The notes: generated by a model not told the origin, from the letters alone. 33,724 bases of DNA from Bacteroidota bacterium (GCA_002748055.1 PDRI01000032.1:1-33724), one strand, 5' to 3'. Positions 7,787 to 16,461 are shown, counted from the stretch's first letter. Translations and numbers: made by a program.

Positions 7787-9704
7787 ATCTTTCTTACTGC
7801 AACTGGCCCAGGAAGGGCCTTCCCAACTCGAATCCGGAGGCAGGGAAGCCCTCGCCCTGCTGAGGCGGGAAAAGGTTGAAAAGCCGCTTATTATGGTCAA
7901 TGGTTCTACCTCCGGGATCGTTGCAGGTGCGCTTGAAACAAAGGATGCAATTGCTCAATATGCGGCCGAGCGTGGTTTTGATATTGAGTTGAGGGAGTCG
8001 GGAAGTATCGGGCTTAGTTCGAGAGATCCGGTTGTTTCTGTTCAGATGCCGGGGCGTTCGAGGCTGTTTTATGGGGAAGTGAGCCCCGACCGGGTCCCTT
8101 CGCTTTTCGATGATCTCTTTCACCAGGTGGTGCCCGATACGATGTTGATCGGGCAAAAGCAAATGGGGGAGGAGGAGCTCTGGCCCGGTATTCCCCTTCT
8201 GAAAGATCTGCCTTTTTTTAGCGGGCAAATCCGTGTCGTCATGGAAGGCTGTGGCATAGTCGACCCCTTTTCGCTGGACGAGTACATCGCTCGCGGCGGC
8301 TACCGTGCTTTTCTGAAAACCATCCGGAGCTATACTTTTAGTGAGGTTTGTGAGATTGTGACCCGGAGTGGTCTCCGGGGACGTTCCGGTAGTGGTTTCC
8401 CGACCGGTAAGAAATGGGAGCAGGCTTATCAGGCACCTTCCGATCAGAAATACCTGATTTGCAACGCCGAAGAAAGTGATCCGGGGGCTTTTATGGACCG
8501 GACGCTGATGGAAGGGGATCCCTTCCGTTTGCTTGAGGGGATTGCCATTGCTTCCTATGCGATAGGAAGCAACAGGGCCTACATCTATATCCGGAGTGAG
8601 TATAAAAGGGCCATTGGACGCATAGAAAAAGCCATCCACGCGCTTAGAGGGATCGGGCTCCTGGGCGATAACATCCTTGAAAGCGGCTACAATCTGCAGA
8701 TTTCCCTTCGCAAAGGGCCCGGGGCCTTTGTTTGTGGGGAGGAAACGGCACTGATTGCCAGCCTGGAGGGAAGACGGGGTATGCCGTCCAGCAAACCCCC
8801 ATATCCTGTTACAAGCGGGTACCTGGGGAAACCTACGGTGGTGAACAATGTGGAAACGCTGGCTAATCTGCCGGCAATCATCAACAATGGAGCCGATTGG
8901 TTCAGCAGCATCGGCGTGGAGGACTGCCCCGGCACGAAGATATACAGCATTTCCGGCCCCTCTGTCATGTCCGGACTGGTCGAGGTACCCATGGGGACGA
9001 CTTTTCGCAGTCTCCTCGAGGACATGTTTGGCGGCATGACCGGCGACAATGAGCTGAAAGCGCTTCATATCGGCGGGCCGCTGGGAACGATGATGCCTCT
9101 GGACCTGCTCGATCTGCCCCTGACCTTTGACAATCTCAAAGCGAACAATCTGACCATGGGTTCGGGCGGGGTGCTGGTGCTTGATGACAAAAACTGTGTC
9201 GTGAATACGGTTCGCTATTTTATGGACTATGTGGATAAGCAGAGTTGCGGGAAGTGCATTCCCTGCCGGGAGGGAACGAGACGGATGGCCGAAATTCTGG
9301 ACAGTATTACCCGAAAGCCGGCCGATGAAGAAGGCCATACCACACTTGAACGTTTCAAGGGAGTGATGCAGCTCGAGTCCCTGGCCGAGGTCATGAAAGA
9401 TACTTCCCTGTGTGGCCTGGGGCAGAATGCGCCAAATCCTGTTCTGAGTACACTGAAGTATTTCCGGCAGGAGTACGAGGAGCATATTTTCGACCGGAGG
9501 TGCCCCTCCAATACCTGTACCGAACTCCGTACCTGGGTCATCGATGTGGATAAGTGCACGGGTTGTTCCATCTGCGCAAAACGTTGTCCGGTCGATGCCA
9601 TCATCGGTACTGAAAGACACCCCTTCTTCATTGTTCAGGAGAAATGCATTGGTTGCGGTGTCTGCTATGAAGTATGCAAATTCGCTGCGGTTTATTACAA
9701 ATAG
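7773..9704 (+). CDS. hydB: HydB, NuoF-like flavoprotein subunit of NAD-linked [FeFe] hydrogenase
   Basis: 643 residues. Order: N-terminal thioredoxin-like domain (about 35-115); FMN/NADH-binding NuoF core with GRSGSGFPTG and GPGAFVCGEETAL; the N3-type [4Fe-4S] site SCGKCIPCREGT plus LCGLGQNAPNP; and a C-terminal two-cluster ferredoxin (CTGCSICAKRCP, CIGCGVCYEVC). It should oxidise or form NADH and, in bifurcating complexes, host the flavin. The N-terminal domain of Thermotoga HydB carries a [2Fe-2S] cluster. Here its four Cys positions read Asn43, Gly48, Ser78 and Ser82, so that cluster is absent. The core sites look intact. It starts inside hydC (7773) and ends 9 bp before hydA, which suggests tight co-translation. 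Confidence 0.94.
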   Translation: MHPNRSFLLQLAQEGPSQLESGGREALALLRREKVEKPLIMVNGSTSGIVAGALETKDAIAQYAAERGFDIELRESGSIGLSSRDPVVSVQMPGRSRLFYGEVSPDRVPSLFDDLFHQVVPDTMLIGQKQMGEEELWPGIPLLKDLPFFSGQIRVVMEGCGIVDPFSLDEYIARGGYRAFLKTIRSYTFSEVCEIVTRSGLRGRSGSGFPTGKKWEQAYQAPSDQKYLICNAEESDPGAFMDRTLMEGDPFRLLEGIAIASYAIGSNRAYIYIRSEYKRAIGRIEKAIHALRGIGLLGDNILESGYNLQISLRKGPGAFVCGEETALIASLEGRRGMPSSKPPYPVTSGYLGKPTVVNNVETLANLPAIINNGADWFSSIGVEDCPGTKIYSISGPSVMSGLVEVPMGTTFRSLLEDMFGGMTGDNELKALHIGGPLGTMMPLDLLDLPLTFDNLKANNLTMGSGGVLVLDDKNCVVNTVRYFMDYVDKQSCGKCIPCREGTRRMAEILDSITRKPADEEGHTTLERFKGVMQLESLAEVMKDTSLCGLGQNAPNPVLSTLKYFRQEYEEHIFDRRCPSNTCTELRTWVIDVDKCTGCSICAKRCPVDAIIGTERHPFFIVQEKCIGCGVCYEVCKFAAVYYK

Positions 9705-9713
9705 AAACTGGAT

Positions 9714-11438
9714 ATGGGAATCAGGCTGGAAGTAAATGGCAGGGTCATTGATGCGGAGAAAGGAGAAACCATCCTGAGCGCATTAAACCGAAGCGGCATG
9801 CATGTTCCCACGATTTGCAGCATGGAAGGGCTCTCCCCTTCGGGTGCCTGCAGGATGTGCGTTGTAGAACTTGAAGGCAGCGAGAACCTGGTTCCGTCCT
9901 GCTCCTATCCCATTGAGCACGATCTGAAGATCTTTACCCACTCGCCCCGTGTTCTAAAGGCCCGAAAGACCAATGTGGAGTTGCTCTTGTCGAACCATCC
10001 CGACGATTGCCTTTACTGTGAAAGGAACGGTTCCTGCGAGCTTCAAACCCTGGCCAAGGATATGAACATCAGGGAAAGAAGGATTCCGGGAAAAAGGAGC
10101 CGCCATAAAATTGATAACTCCAGCCCGGCAATCATTCGTGATCCGGCCAAATGCATTTTATGCGGCAGATGTGTTAGGGTTTGTGAAGAGGTGATGGCTA
10201 CTTCCACCCTGGACTTTGCACAGCGGGGAAACGAATTGCATATCTCTACGACTCTGGCTCGTCCCTTGAATTTTTCCAATTGTACGGCATGTGGACAGTG
10301 CCTTTTGTCCTGTCCTACAGGAGCTCTGGTCGAGCATGTACAATTCCCTGAACTGGAAAACTACATCCATGCACCGGGGAAGGTAGTGGTTGTACAGTAC
10401 ACGCCTGCTGTGACGGTCTCGGTGGCAGCGCAACTGGGGTTTAAGGAGGGAGCGGACATCAGTGGTCTGATCAACACTGCACTTCGCCGCTACGGCTTCG
10501 ATTTCGTTTTTGAAACAGCCTTAGGAGCTGAACTTATGTTCCTGGAGCAGGTCAAGGTGTTTGATGAACGGAAGAAGGCGGGAGCCCGCTTCCCCCTGAT
10601 TACAAGTTCCTGTCCTGCCTGGGTACAATACCTGGAGCAATACTACCCGGAATTGCTTCCACACCTTTCTCCCCTGAAATCTCCGGCCCAGATAAACGCT
10701 TCGCTCATTCGGGAATACCTGCCTGCACATGTCGATCTCGGAGGGAAGGAGCTGGTTTCGGTATTGATTTCTTCATGTACGGCAGCAAAAACAGAGGCCA
10801 GGCGGGTCGAAATGACCAGGGCCGGTATTCCGGTCATCGATGTGGTTATGACGGCCCGTGAATTAACCAGGCTGATTCGCCTTAGCGGGCTCGATCTGAC
10901 CTCCCTGCAGACAGAAGAGCCCGACAAGCCTTTTTCCACTTCGGGAAGTGCGGGCAAACTGACGGCCGTTTCGGGTGGTGAAGCCGAGGCTACGGTTCGC
11001 AGCCTTTATTATTCGAAGTGCCATGAAGATATCTCGAGTCCGAAACTGCATCGCTTCAGGGTGCATCGACCCTTCCGGGAAATGACTGTTAAAGCGGGGA
11101 AGGAGGAGATCAGAATGGCCTGTGTGAGCGGATTGAAGAATGCAGTTGATCTCCTGGAAGACCTAATGGCCGGGAGGAAGCACTGCGATCTGCTCGAGGT
11201 GATGGCCTGTCCCGACGGTTGTGTGAATGGGGGAGGGCAGCCCCTTTCTGTGGGAGGCAACAGCCGGCGTACATGGACCAAAGCGATTTATGATGCCGAC
11301 AATGCAGCCAGTTTGGTGGCTGCCCATCACAGTAAGGCCGCGTCGATGATTTACGAAAGCTATCTGGGTGAGCCTGGGAGTCCACAGGCAAAGGAGTTGT
11401 TGCACACCAGATTTTCGAAACGAGAAGTTCTGCGTTGA
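9714..11438 (+). CDS. hydA: HydA, [FeFe] hydrogenase catalytic subunit with atypical active-site surroundings
   Basis: 574 residues. Order: plant-type [2Fe-2S] domain (Cys35, 46, 49, 63); a His-Cys3 [4Fe-4S] site (NHPDDCLYCERNGSC); two [4Fe-4S] clusters (CILCGRCVRVC, CTACGQCLLSC); the H-cluster domain; and a small-subunit-like tail ending LLHTRFSKR. It aligns almost without gaps to Clostridium CpI, so that numbering can be used. The H-cluster ligands Cys300, Cys355, Cys499 and Cys503 are present. Several otherwise near-invariant residues differ: TSSCPAW (Cys299 to Ser), SSCTAAKTE (Met353, Pro354 to Ser; Lys358 to Ala), Glu279 to Gln and Glu282 to Val. Ser319, Arg286 and Glu361 are retained. 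It probably assembles a cluster but with an altered proton path. It lacks the C-terminal [2Fe-2S] domain of Thermotoga HydA. Confidence 0.92.
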   Translation: MGIRLEVNGRVIDAEKGETILSALNRSGMHVPTICSMEGLSPSGACRMCVVELEGSENLVPSCSYPIEHDLKIFTHSPRVLKARKTNVELLLSNHPDDCLYCERNGSCELQTLAKDMNIRERRIPGKRSRHKIDNSSPAIIRDPAKCILCGRCVRVCEEVMATSTLDFAQRGNELHISTTLARPLNFSNCTACGQCLLSCPTGALVEHVQFPELENYIHAPGKVVVVQYTPAVTVSVAAQLGFKEGADISGLINTALRRYGFDFVFETALGAELMFLEQVKVFDERKKAGARFPLITSSCPAWVQYLEQYYPELLPHLSPLKSPAQINASLIREYLPAHVDLGGKELVSVLISSCTAAKTEARRVEMTRAGIPVIDVVMTARELTRLIRLSGLDLTSLQTEEPDKPFSTSGSAGKLTAVSGGEAEATVRSLYYSKCHEDISSPKLHRFRVHRPFREMTVKAGKEEIRMACVSGLKNAVDLLEDLMAGRKHCDLLEVMACPDGCVNGGGQPLSVGGNSRRTWTKAIYDADNAASLVAAHHSKAASMIYESYLGEPGSPQAKELLHTRFSKREVLR

Positions 11439-11439
11439 A

Positions 11440-13425
11440 ATGGAAACCAGCAGGGAGAAGAAAAAGGGCTTGGTCTATACCATAAAGGACCTCTGCAGGG
11501 TTTGTTACACCTGTGTAAGGGAGTGTCCTGTTAAGGCTATTCAGATTGTCGATGGACAGGCTGAGGTACTGAGTGAGCGCTGTATTGCCTGCGGGAATTG
11601 TACCATTGTTTGCAAGCAGGGGGCAAAGGTGTATGAGCGATCAATCGATCGGGTGTATACGCTTTTAGAGGCCGGTGAGGAGACTTATGCGCTTGTGGCG
11701 CCGAGCTATGTTTCGGAGTTTGCCGAGCTTGGGAGCCCTGAAGTATTCGTGGGGATGCTCTTGAGCCTGGGTTTCGACAGGGCCTATGAGGTAGGCATGG
11801 GAGCCGACCTGGTATCCAGGGCCTATGAAGACCTTGTTCATTCTCATCAGGGAAAGGGCTATATTTCTTCCGATTGTCCCGCCATTGTCTCCTTTATTGA
11901 AAAATACCATCCCGAACTTATAGGTTCGCTGGCTCCCATTGTTTCTCCTTTGGTGGCTACTGCACGTTATATTCGGAGTTGTTTCGGAAGCAGAGCCCGT
12001 CTGGTTTTTGTAGGCCCCTGTATTGCCAAGAAAGAAGAATCCGACGAGATTGATGAGGTGATTACCTTTGCCGAACTAAGGCAGATGTTTACCGGAAAGC
12101 GTATCCGGGCAAGTAAAGTTCAGCCCGGAGAATTCAGCCCTCCACGTGCGCTGAAGGGATCGGGATTTCCCGTTTCCAGAGGGATGCTGCAATCGCTCAG
12201 CCTCGATGCTAAGCAAGGCGATCAGGAGGTGATTGTGGCAGAGGGACGGGTGCATTTTCAGGAAGCCATCAGGGAGTATGCCTCAGGTGAGCTGGAGTCC
12301 ATGAATCTCGAGCTGCTTTGCTGTGAGGGCTGTATTATGGGGCCCGGGACTTCCCCAAATGGGAAGAAGTTTGTCAGGCGCAAGCAGGTGCTTAACTACC
12401 TGCACGAGCGATTGGCCCTTGCAGAGCAGCCCGGCTATGAAGTGGATCCGAAAAGCATATCGCTCGATCGGCATTTTGTGAGGGATGATCAGCGACTGAA
12501 CGCCCCTTCCGGGGAAGAGATTGGGAAGGTATTGATAAAGATGGGAAAGTTTTCGCGCCAGGATCACCTCGATTGCGGGGCTTGCGGATATGACACCTGT
12601 GAAGGCCATGCCAGGGCGATTGCCCAGGGGCTGGCCGAGGTGGAGATGTGTCTGCCCTGGTCGATCGACCGCCTTCACTATACCATTCATAAGCTGGCCG
12701 ATTCCAAGCATAAGCTGCTTACGGTTGAACAGGCCCTCAAGCACAGCGAGAAGCTGGCGAATATGGGGCAGCTCTCGGCAGGAATAGCACATGAACTGAA
12801 CAACCCCCTCGGAGTAGTCATTATGTACAGCAACATGCTGCTCGACGAATGTGGTGACGATCAGCAGCTGAAGGAAGATCTTCAGTTGATCGTCGAACAG
12901 GCTGGCCGCTGTAAGTCCATTGTGAGCGGGCTGCTCAATTTTGCCCGCAAAAACCAGCTTAAATATGAAAGGATCGACCTTCCCGAACTGATGCGCCTGA
13001 GTACAGGCGCATTGGTTGTACCCGAAAAGGTAAAGTACATTCTGGAGAACAGGATGACCAATACCTGTGCAGAACTGGATCAGGAGCAGATGGTGCAGGT
13101 GATCAGTAACCTCCTGAAAAACGGGATGGAGGCCATGCCCGCGGGAGGGGAGATTAAGGTTAGCCTCACCGACAATCACGACTGGGTTTTCATCGAGATC
13201 TGTGACCAGGGAACGGGGATTGATTCGGGCGACCTTGAAAAGATTTTCGAACCGTTTTATACGACAAAAGGCATTGGAAAGGGAACCGGCCTGGGGCTGG
13301 CTACCACCTATGGAATCGTGAAAATGCATCGTGGTCAGATCGATGTTCGTTCCAATGCCAATAAAGAGAAGGGGCCTACGGGTACCTGTTTTACAATTAA
13401 ACTACCCCGAAATCGAAAGCGCTGA
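11440..13425 (+). CDS. H-cluster-domain sensor histidine kinase (HydS-HK fusion)
   Basis: 661 residues from the ATG at 11440, one base after the hydA stop. An upstream ATG would overlap hydA by 70 bp. Order: two [4Fe-4S] motifs (CRVCYTCVRECP, CIACGNCTIVC); an H-cluster domain with all four ligands (Cys146 in SSDCPA, Cys194 in GPCIAKKEE, Cys294 and Cys298 in CCEGCIMGPG); a Fes motif (CGACGYDTC); then a histidine kinase with HisKA H-box (His451 in GIAHELNNPLG) and HATPase motifs (NLLKNGMEA, DQGTGI, GTGLGLATTYG). The residue equivalent to Cys299 is Asp. Group C [FeFe]-hydrogenase proteins fused or linked to kinases are proposed H2/redox sensors. Direct fusion fits a signal from the cluster to His451, with the receivers downstream as targets. 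Confidence 0.88.
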   Translation: METSREKKKGLVYTIKDLCRVCYTCVRECPVKAIQIVDGQAEVLSERCIACGNCTIVCKQGAKVYERSIDRVYTLLEAGEETYALVAPSYVSEFAELGSPEVFVGMLLSLGFDRAYEVGMGADLVSRAYEDLVHSHQGKGYISSDCPAIVSFIEKYHPELIGSLAPIVSPLVATARYIRSCFGSRARLVFVGPCIAKKEESDEIDEVITFAELRQMFTGKRIRASKVQPGEFSPPRALKGSGFPVSRGMLQSLSLDAKQGDQEVIVAEGRVHFQEAIREYASGELESMNLELLCCEGCIMGPGTSPNGKKFVRRKQVLNYLHERLALAEQPGYEVDPKSISLDRHFVRDDQRLNAPSGEEIGKVLIKMGKFSRQDHLDCGACGYDTCEGHARAIAQGLAEVEMCLPWSIDRLHYTIHKLADSKHKLLTVEQALKHSEKLANMGQLSAGIAHELNNPLGVVIMYSNMLLDECGDDQQLKEDLQLIVEQAGRCKSIVSGLLNFARKNQLKYERIDLPELMRLSTGALVVPEKVKYILENRMTNTCAELDQEQMVQVISNLLKNGMEAMPAGGEIKVSLTDNHDWVFIEICDQGTGIDSGDLEKIFEPFYTTKGIGKGTGLGLATTYGIVKMHRGQIDVRSNANKEKGPTGTCFTIKLPRNRKR

Positions 13426-13427
13426 TT

Positions 13428-13817
13428 ATGGATAGGAAAAAAACCATTCTTCTGGCCGACGACGATCCCGATCAAATCTTCCTGGTGAAACATCACCTGG
13501 AGAAATGGGGTTATGATGTTGTCGCTGTTGATTCCCGGGAAGAAGCGGAACGCTATCTTGCCGGAGCAAGTCCCGATCTGGCCATCCTCGACCTGATGAT
13601 GGAAGAGGAAGACAGCGGGTTCATTCTATCTTATCGCATAAAGCGGAAAAAGCCCGACATACCCGTCATTATTTCAACCGCTGTGGCTTCGGAGCGAGGT
13701 ATCAGCTTTGACCTGAACAGCCCCGGGAGTAAATCATGGATCAAGGCCGATCACTACCTGGAAAAGGGATTTAGAATGGAGCAACTTAAGATGTTGGTCG
13801 AAAAACTGCTGAAGTAG
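13428..13817 (+). CDS. Single-domain response regulator (receiver only)
   Basis: 129 residues, one receiver domain and no output domain. The acidic cluster DDDPD follows ILLA, the phosphoacceptor lies in LAILDLMM, a Thr is in ISTAVAS, and the conserved Lys is in YLEKGF, so it should be phosphorylatable. The gene starts 2 bp after the H-cluster kinase stop and ends 1 bp before the receiver-kinase gene. It is therefore the likely first phosphate acceptor, passing signal by protein contact or acting as a sink. Confidence 0.9.
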   Translation: MDRKKTILLADDDPDQIFLVKHHLEKWGYDVVAVDSREEAERYLAGASPDLAILDLMMEEEDSGFILSYRIKRKKPDIPVIISTAVASERGISFDLNSPGSKSWIKADHYLEKGFRMEQLKMLVEKLLK

Positions 13818-13818
13818 C

Positions 13819-14940
13819 ATGGAACGACTTTCGGTTCTTGTGGTAGACGATGAAGCGGGCATCCGCTCGGGGGTGTCTCGCATACTGTCGAGGCATACGG
13901 TGAGTTTTCCGTTTATGGATGAGGACTATGGCTTCGAGTGCAGGGAGGCCGGAACCGGCGAAGATGCACTTGAGATGATCTCGGAGGACCAGCCCGATAT
14001 TATTTTGCTTGACAACAAACTGCCCGGTATGGATGGGATGCAGGTCCTGGAGGTTCTGAGGCAGCGTAAGGTCGATAGTGTGGTGGCCATGATTACCTCC
14101 TATGCCTCGCTTGAGCTGGCAGCCAGGGCTACAGATGACGGTGCCTGGGATTTCATCCCCAAACCCTTTACACCGGCCGAACTGAAGTCGAGTATAGACC
14201 TGATCACCAAACAATTCTTTTTGAAGCGGATTACCCGGACCATGCACGAGGAAGGAAAGAAAATCCGCTATCAGTTTTTATCTGTGCTGAGCCACGAACT
14301 CAAGTCGCCCCTGAATGCCATGGAGGGGTATTTGCAGATGATGAAGGACGCTGAACTGGGCAATGACCTGGCAGCTTATGGAGAATTGCTTGAGCGTTGC
14401 CTGCAGCGAGTCGATGGCATGCGTTCCCTGATCCTGGACCTGCTCGATTTTACCAAGATCAGGCTTGAAAAAAAGGAGGACAAGATTGAGCGTGTGAATT
14501 TGTCGGAACGTGCCAAAATGGCCATGGCCACGATTAAGCCCATGGCTATTCAACGCAACATAGAGGTTCATTTTACGGGAGATGAGCAGCTATGCATTGA
14601 AGCAGATCCCTCCGATGTGGACATCATGCTGAATAACCTGCTTTCGAATGCCGTGAAATACAACCGTGAAGGTGGAAAGGTGAAGGTGAAGGTCGGGTCT
14701 GAAAACAAAATGGCAGAGATTGAGGTGAGCGACTCGGGTATCGGAATGACCGAAGAAGAGCTTGCACAATTGTTCAAGGAATTTGTGCGTATTAGGAATG
14801 CCAGGACAAAGGGGATCAGTGGCTCGGGACTCGGCCTCTCAATTGTTCAAAAGATTGCAGAACTTTATGGAGGTTGCATCCGGGTTGAATCGGTTCCGGA
14901 AGAGGGAAGCCGCTTCTGCCTGATCCTCCCGCTTACTTAA
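13819..14940 (+). CDS. Receiver-histidine kinase hybrid without sensor domain
   Basis: 373 residues. The N-terminal receiver (about 4-125) has VVDDE, phosphoacceptor in ILLDNKLPGMDG, Thr-Ser in MITSYA and Lys in FIPKPF. It is followed by HisKA (FLSVLSHELKSPLNAM) and HATPase (NNLLSNAVKYN, DSGIGM, GSGLGLSIV). There is no membrane segment and no PAS or GAF domain. Its input must therefore be phosphorylation of its own receiver, probably by the H-cluster kinase two genes upstream. Its target is unknown; no intact DNA-binding response regulator is encoded in this operon. Confidence 0.88.
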   Translation: MERLSVLVVDDEAGIRSGVSRILSRHTVSFPFMDEDYGFECREAGTGEDALEMISEDQPDIILLDNKLPGMDGMQVLEVLRQRKVDSVVAMITSYASLELAARATDDGAWDFIPKPFTPAELKSSIDLITKQFFLKRITRTMHEEGKKIRYQFLSVLSHELKSPLNAMEGYLQMMKDAELGNDLAAYGELLERCLQRVDGMRSLILDLLDFTKIRLEKKEDKIERVNLSERAKMAMATIKPMAIQRNIEVHFTGDEQLCIEADPSDVDIMLNNLLSNAVKYNREGGKVKVKVGSENKMAEIEVSDSGIGMTEEELAQLFKEFVRIRNARTKGISGSGLGLSIVQKIAELYGGCIRVESVPEEGSRFCLILPLT

Positions 14941-14944
14941 ACGA

Positions 14945-15598
14945 ATGAATAGTGCTGTTTGTCATATGAAATCCTCAAAGTTACCTGAAAGAACTGTAGA
15001 ACGGCTGAGTGAATATCGCAGAACGCTCCTGGCCTGCCTTGAACAGGGAAAAACCCATATCTATTCGCATGAATTGTCAGAACTGCATCACAATACAGCT
15101 GTACAGGTCAGGCGCGACATCATGTTCATTGGCTATACCAGCATCCAACGCAAGGGCTATGATGTGCGGGAGCTCATTGATGTGATCGGGGATATCCTGG
15201 ATTCGGAGGAAGGACTCAATGTGGCTGTTATTGGTATAGGAAACCTGGGGAGGGCGATCACAACCTATTTTGTGGGTAAGCGTTCGAGGCTCAATATTAT
15301 AGCCACCTTTGATGTAGATCATACCAAGATCGACCGGGTCATCTCCGGGGTTAAGTGCTATCCGCTGAACCGGCTCGGGGAAGTGGTTAAAGCCCTTGAT
15401 ATTTCCATAGCCATCATGACTTTGCCGGCAGATGAGGCTATTGGCGTCTCGGAAAAGCTGCAGGCTGCCGGAATCAAAGGCATTATGAACTTTACAACTG
15501 TGCCGCTCAAGGTTGCTCCGGAGGTCTATCTGGATGAATATGACATGATCACCTCTCTTGAGAAGATCGCCTATTTTGTGAAGACAAGAGGAGAGTAA
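14945..15598 (+). CDS. rex: Redox-sensing transcriptional repressor Rex
   Basis: 217 residues, the usual size. The N-terminal winged helix (about 12-80, with KLPERTVERLSEYRR and VRRDIMFIG) binds DNA. The C-terminal Rossmann domain has VAVIGIGNLGRAI for NADH/NAD+. Rex represses fermentation and hydrogen genes when NADH is low, and NADH releases it from DNA. It starts 4 bp after the receiver-kinase gene. A second ATG at 14966 (MKSSKLPE) is an equally plausible start. It overlaps ribF by one base (TAATG). Being inside the hyd operon suggests autoregulation; a candidate operator lies at 7219-7236. Confidence 0.93.
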   Translation: MNSAVCHMKSSKLPERTVERLSEYRRTLLACLEQGKTHIYSHELSELHHNTAVQVRRDIMFIGYTSIQRKGYDVRELIDVIGDILDSEEGLNVAVIGIGNLGRAITTYFVGKRSRLNIIATFDVDHTKIDRVISGVKCYPLNRLGEVVKALDISIAIMTLPADEAIGVSEKLQAAGIKGIMNFTTVPLKVAPEVYLDEYDMITSLEKIAYFVKTRGE

Positions 15599-16461
15599 TG
15601 CAGCTTCATTTTTCTATGGATCATCTGCCGGAGATTCCGGCTCCGGTCGTCACGGTGGGGTCTTTTGACGGAGTTCATGCCGGACACCGCACCATCATTA
15701 ACCGCCTGAACTGCCTGGCCGGCCATTCCGGAGGGGCATCGGTTCTGCTTACCTTCGACCCGCATCCGAGAAAGGTGCTCTATCCAGACACAGATGGAAA
15801 GGATCTGCGTCTGATTAGTTCACGGGACGAAAAGTGTCTGCTCCTTGAAGATGCCGGGCTCGACCATCTGGTGATTATGCCCTTTACCCCCGGATTTGCC
15901 CGAACTCCCTCCGATGTCTTTGTAAAAGACTATCTGCTTGGCCGGCTCAGAGCCCATACGATTGTGGTTGGCTTCAATCATTTTTTTGGCCACAACAGGG
16001 AGGGGAACTACGACCTGCTTTACAGGATGAGTCGGGAGAGGGGGTTTGAGCTGGAGGAGATTCCGGAGCAGGAGATTCAAAATGAAACGGTGTCGAGTAC
16101 GAAGATCCGAAGGGCCCTTCGGGAGGGAAATATTCAACGCGCCAATGCCTACCTCCTGCATCACTACATCGTACTGGGAGAACTGCTTGGGGATTCGGAA
16201 AAGGCCAGGCTGATTCACGAGGATCAGAACAAGCTCTTTCCTCCCGAGGGCCTCTATGCGCTGTCGTTGCCCCGGAATGGGGCGACCAGCAAGTTGCTTG
16301 GAATCATCTCTGCCGAAGGGCTGAGTCTTCTTCATCCGGAAGGAGGTCTGCCCCGGAAGGGATCTGCATTGCTACGTTTTCATAAGCGGCTGGAGGGGTT
16401 GCCTGCGGACCCTGCAGACAGGGCTGCTGCGCTGAAGACCATAGAAGAGCTGATTTATTGA
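15598..16461 (+). CDS. RibF-like FAD synthetase with degenerate riboflavin-kinase half
   Basis: 287 residues, shorter than typical RibF (about 305-315). The FMN adenylyltransferase half is well kept: TVGSFDGVHAGH (21-32), FDPHPRKVL, VVGFNHFFGHNREG and SSTKIRRAL. After HHYIVLGELLGD the riboflavin-kinase domain should begin with a G..LGFPTAN motif that binds ATP and Mg2+. Here that stretch reads EKARLIHEDQNKLFPPEG, without the PTAN signature, and the rest is short. It probably adenylates FMN to FAD but does not make FMN. A canonical ribF may exist elsewhere. It overlaps rex by one base and precedes the TM1266-like gene by 12 bp. Confidence 0.82.
   Translation: MQLHFSMDHLPEIPAPVVTVGSFDGVHAGHRTIINRLNCLAGHSGGASVLLTFDPHPRKVLYPDTDGKDLRLISSRDEKCLLLEDAGLDHLVIMPFTPGFARTPSDVFVKDYLLGRLRAHTIVVGFNHFFGHNREGNYDLLYRMSRERGFELEEIPEQEIQNETVSSTKIRRALREGNIQRANAYLLHHYIVLGELLGDSEKARLIHEDQNKLFPPEGLYALSLPRNGATSKLLGIISAEGLSLLHPEGGLPRKGSALLRFHKRLEGLPADPADRAAALKTIEELIY

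Noticed and set aside
7794..9620. A 608-codon open frame on the reverse strand opposite hydB
   Set aside because: It mirrors the entire hydB gene, has no recognisable motifs, and arises from the codon bias of the real gene.
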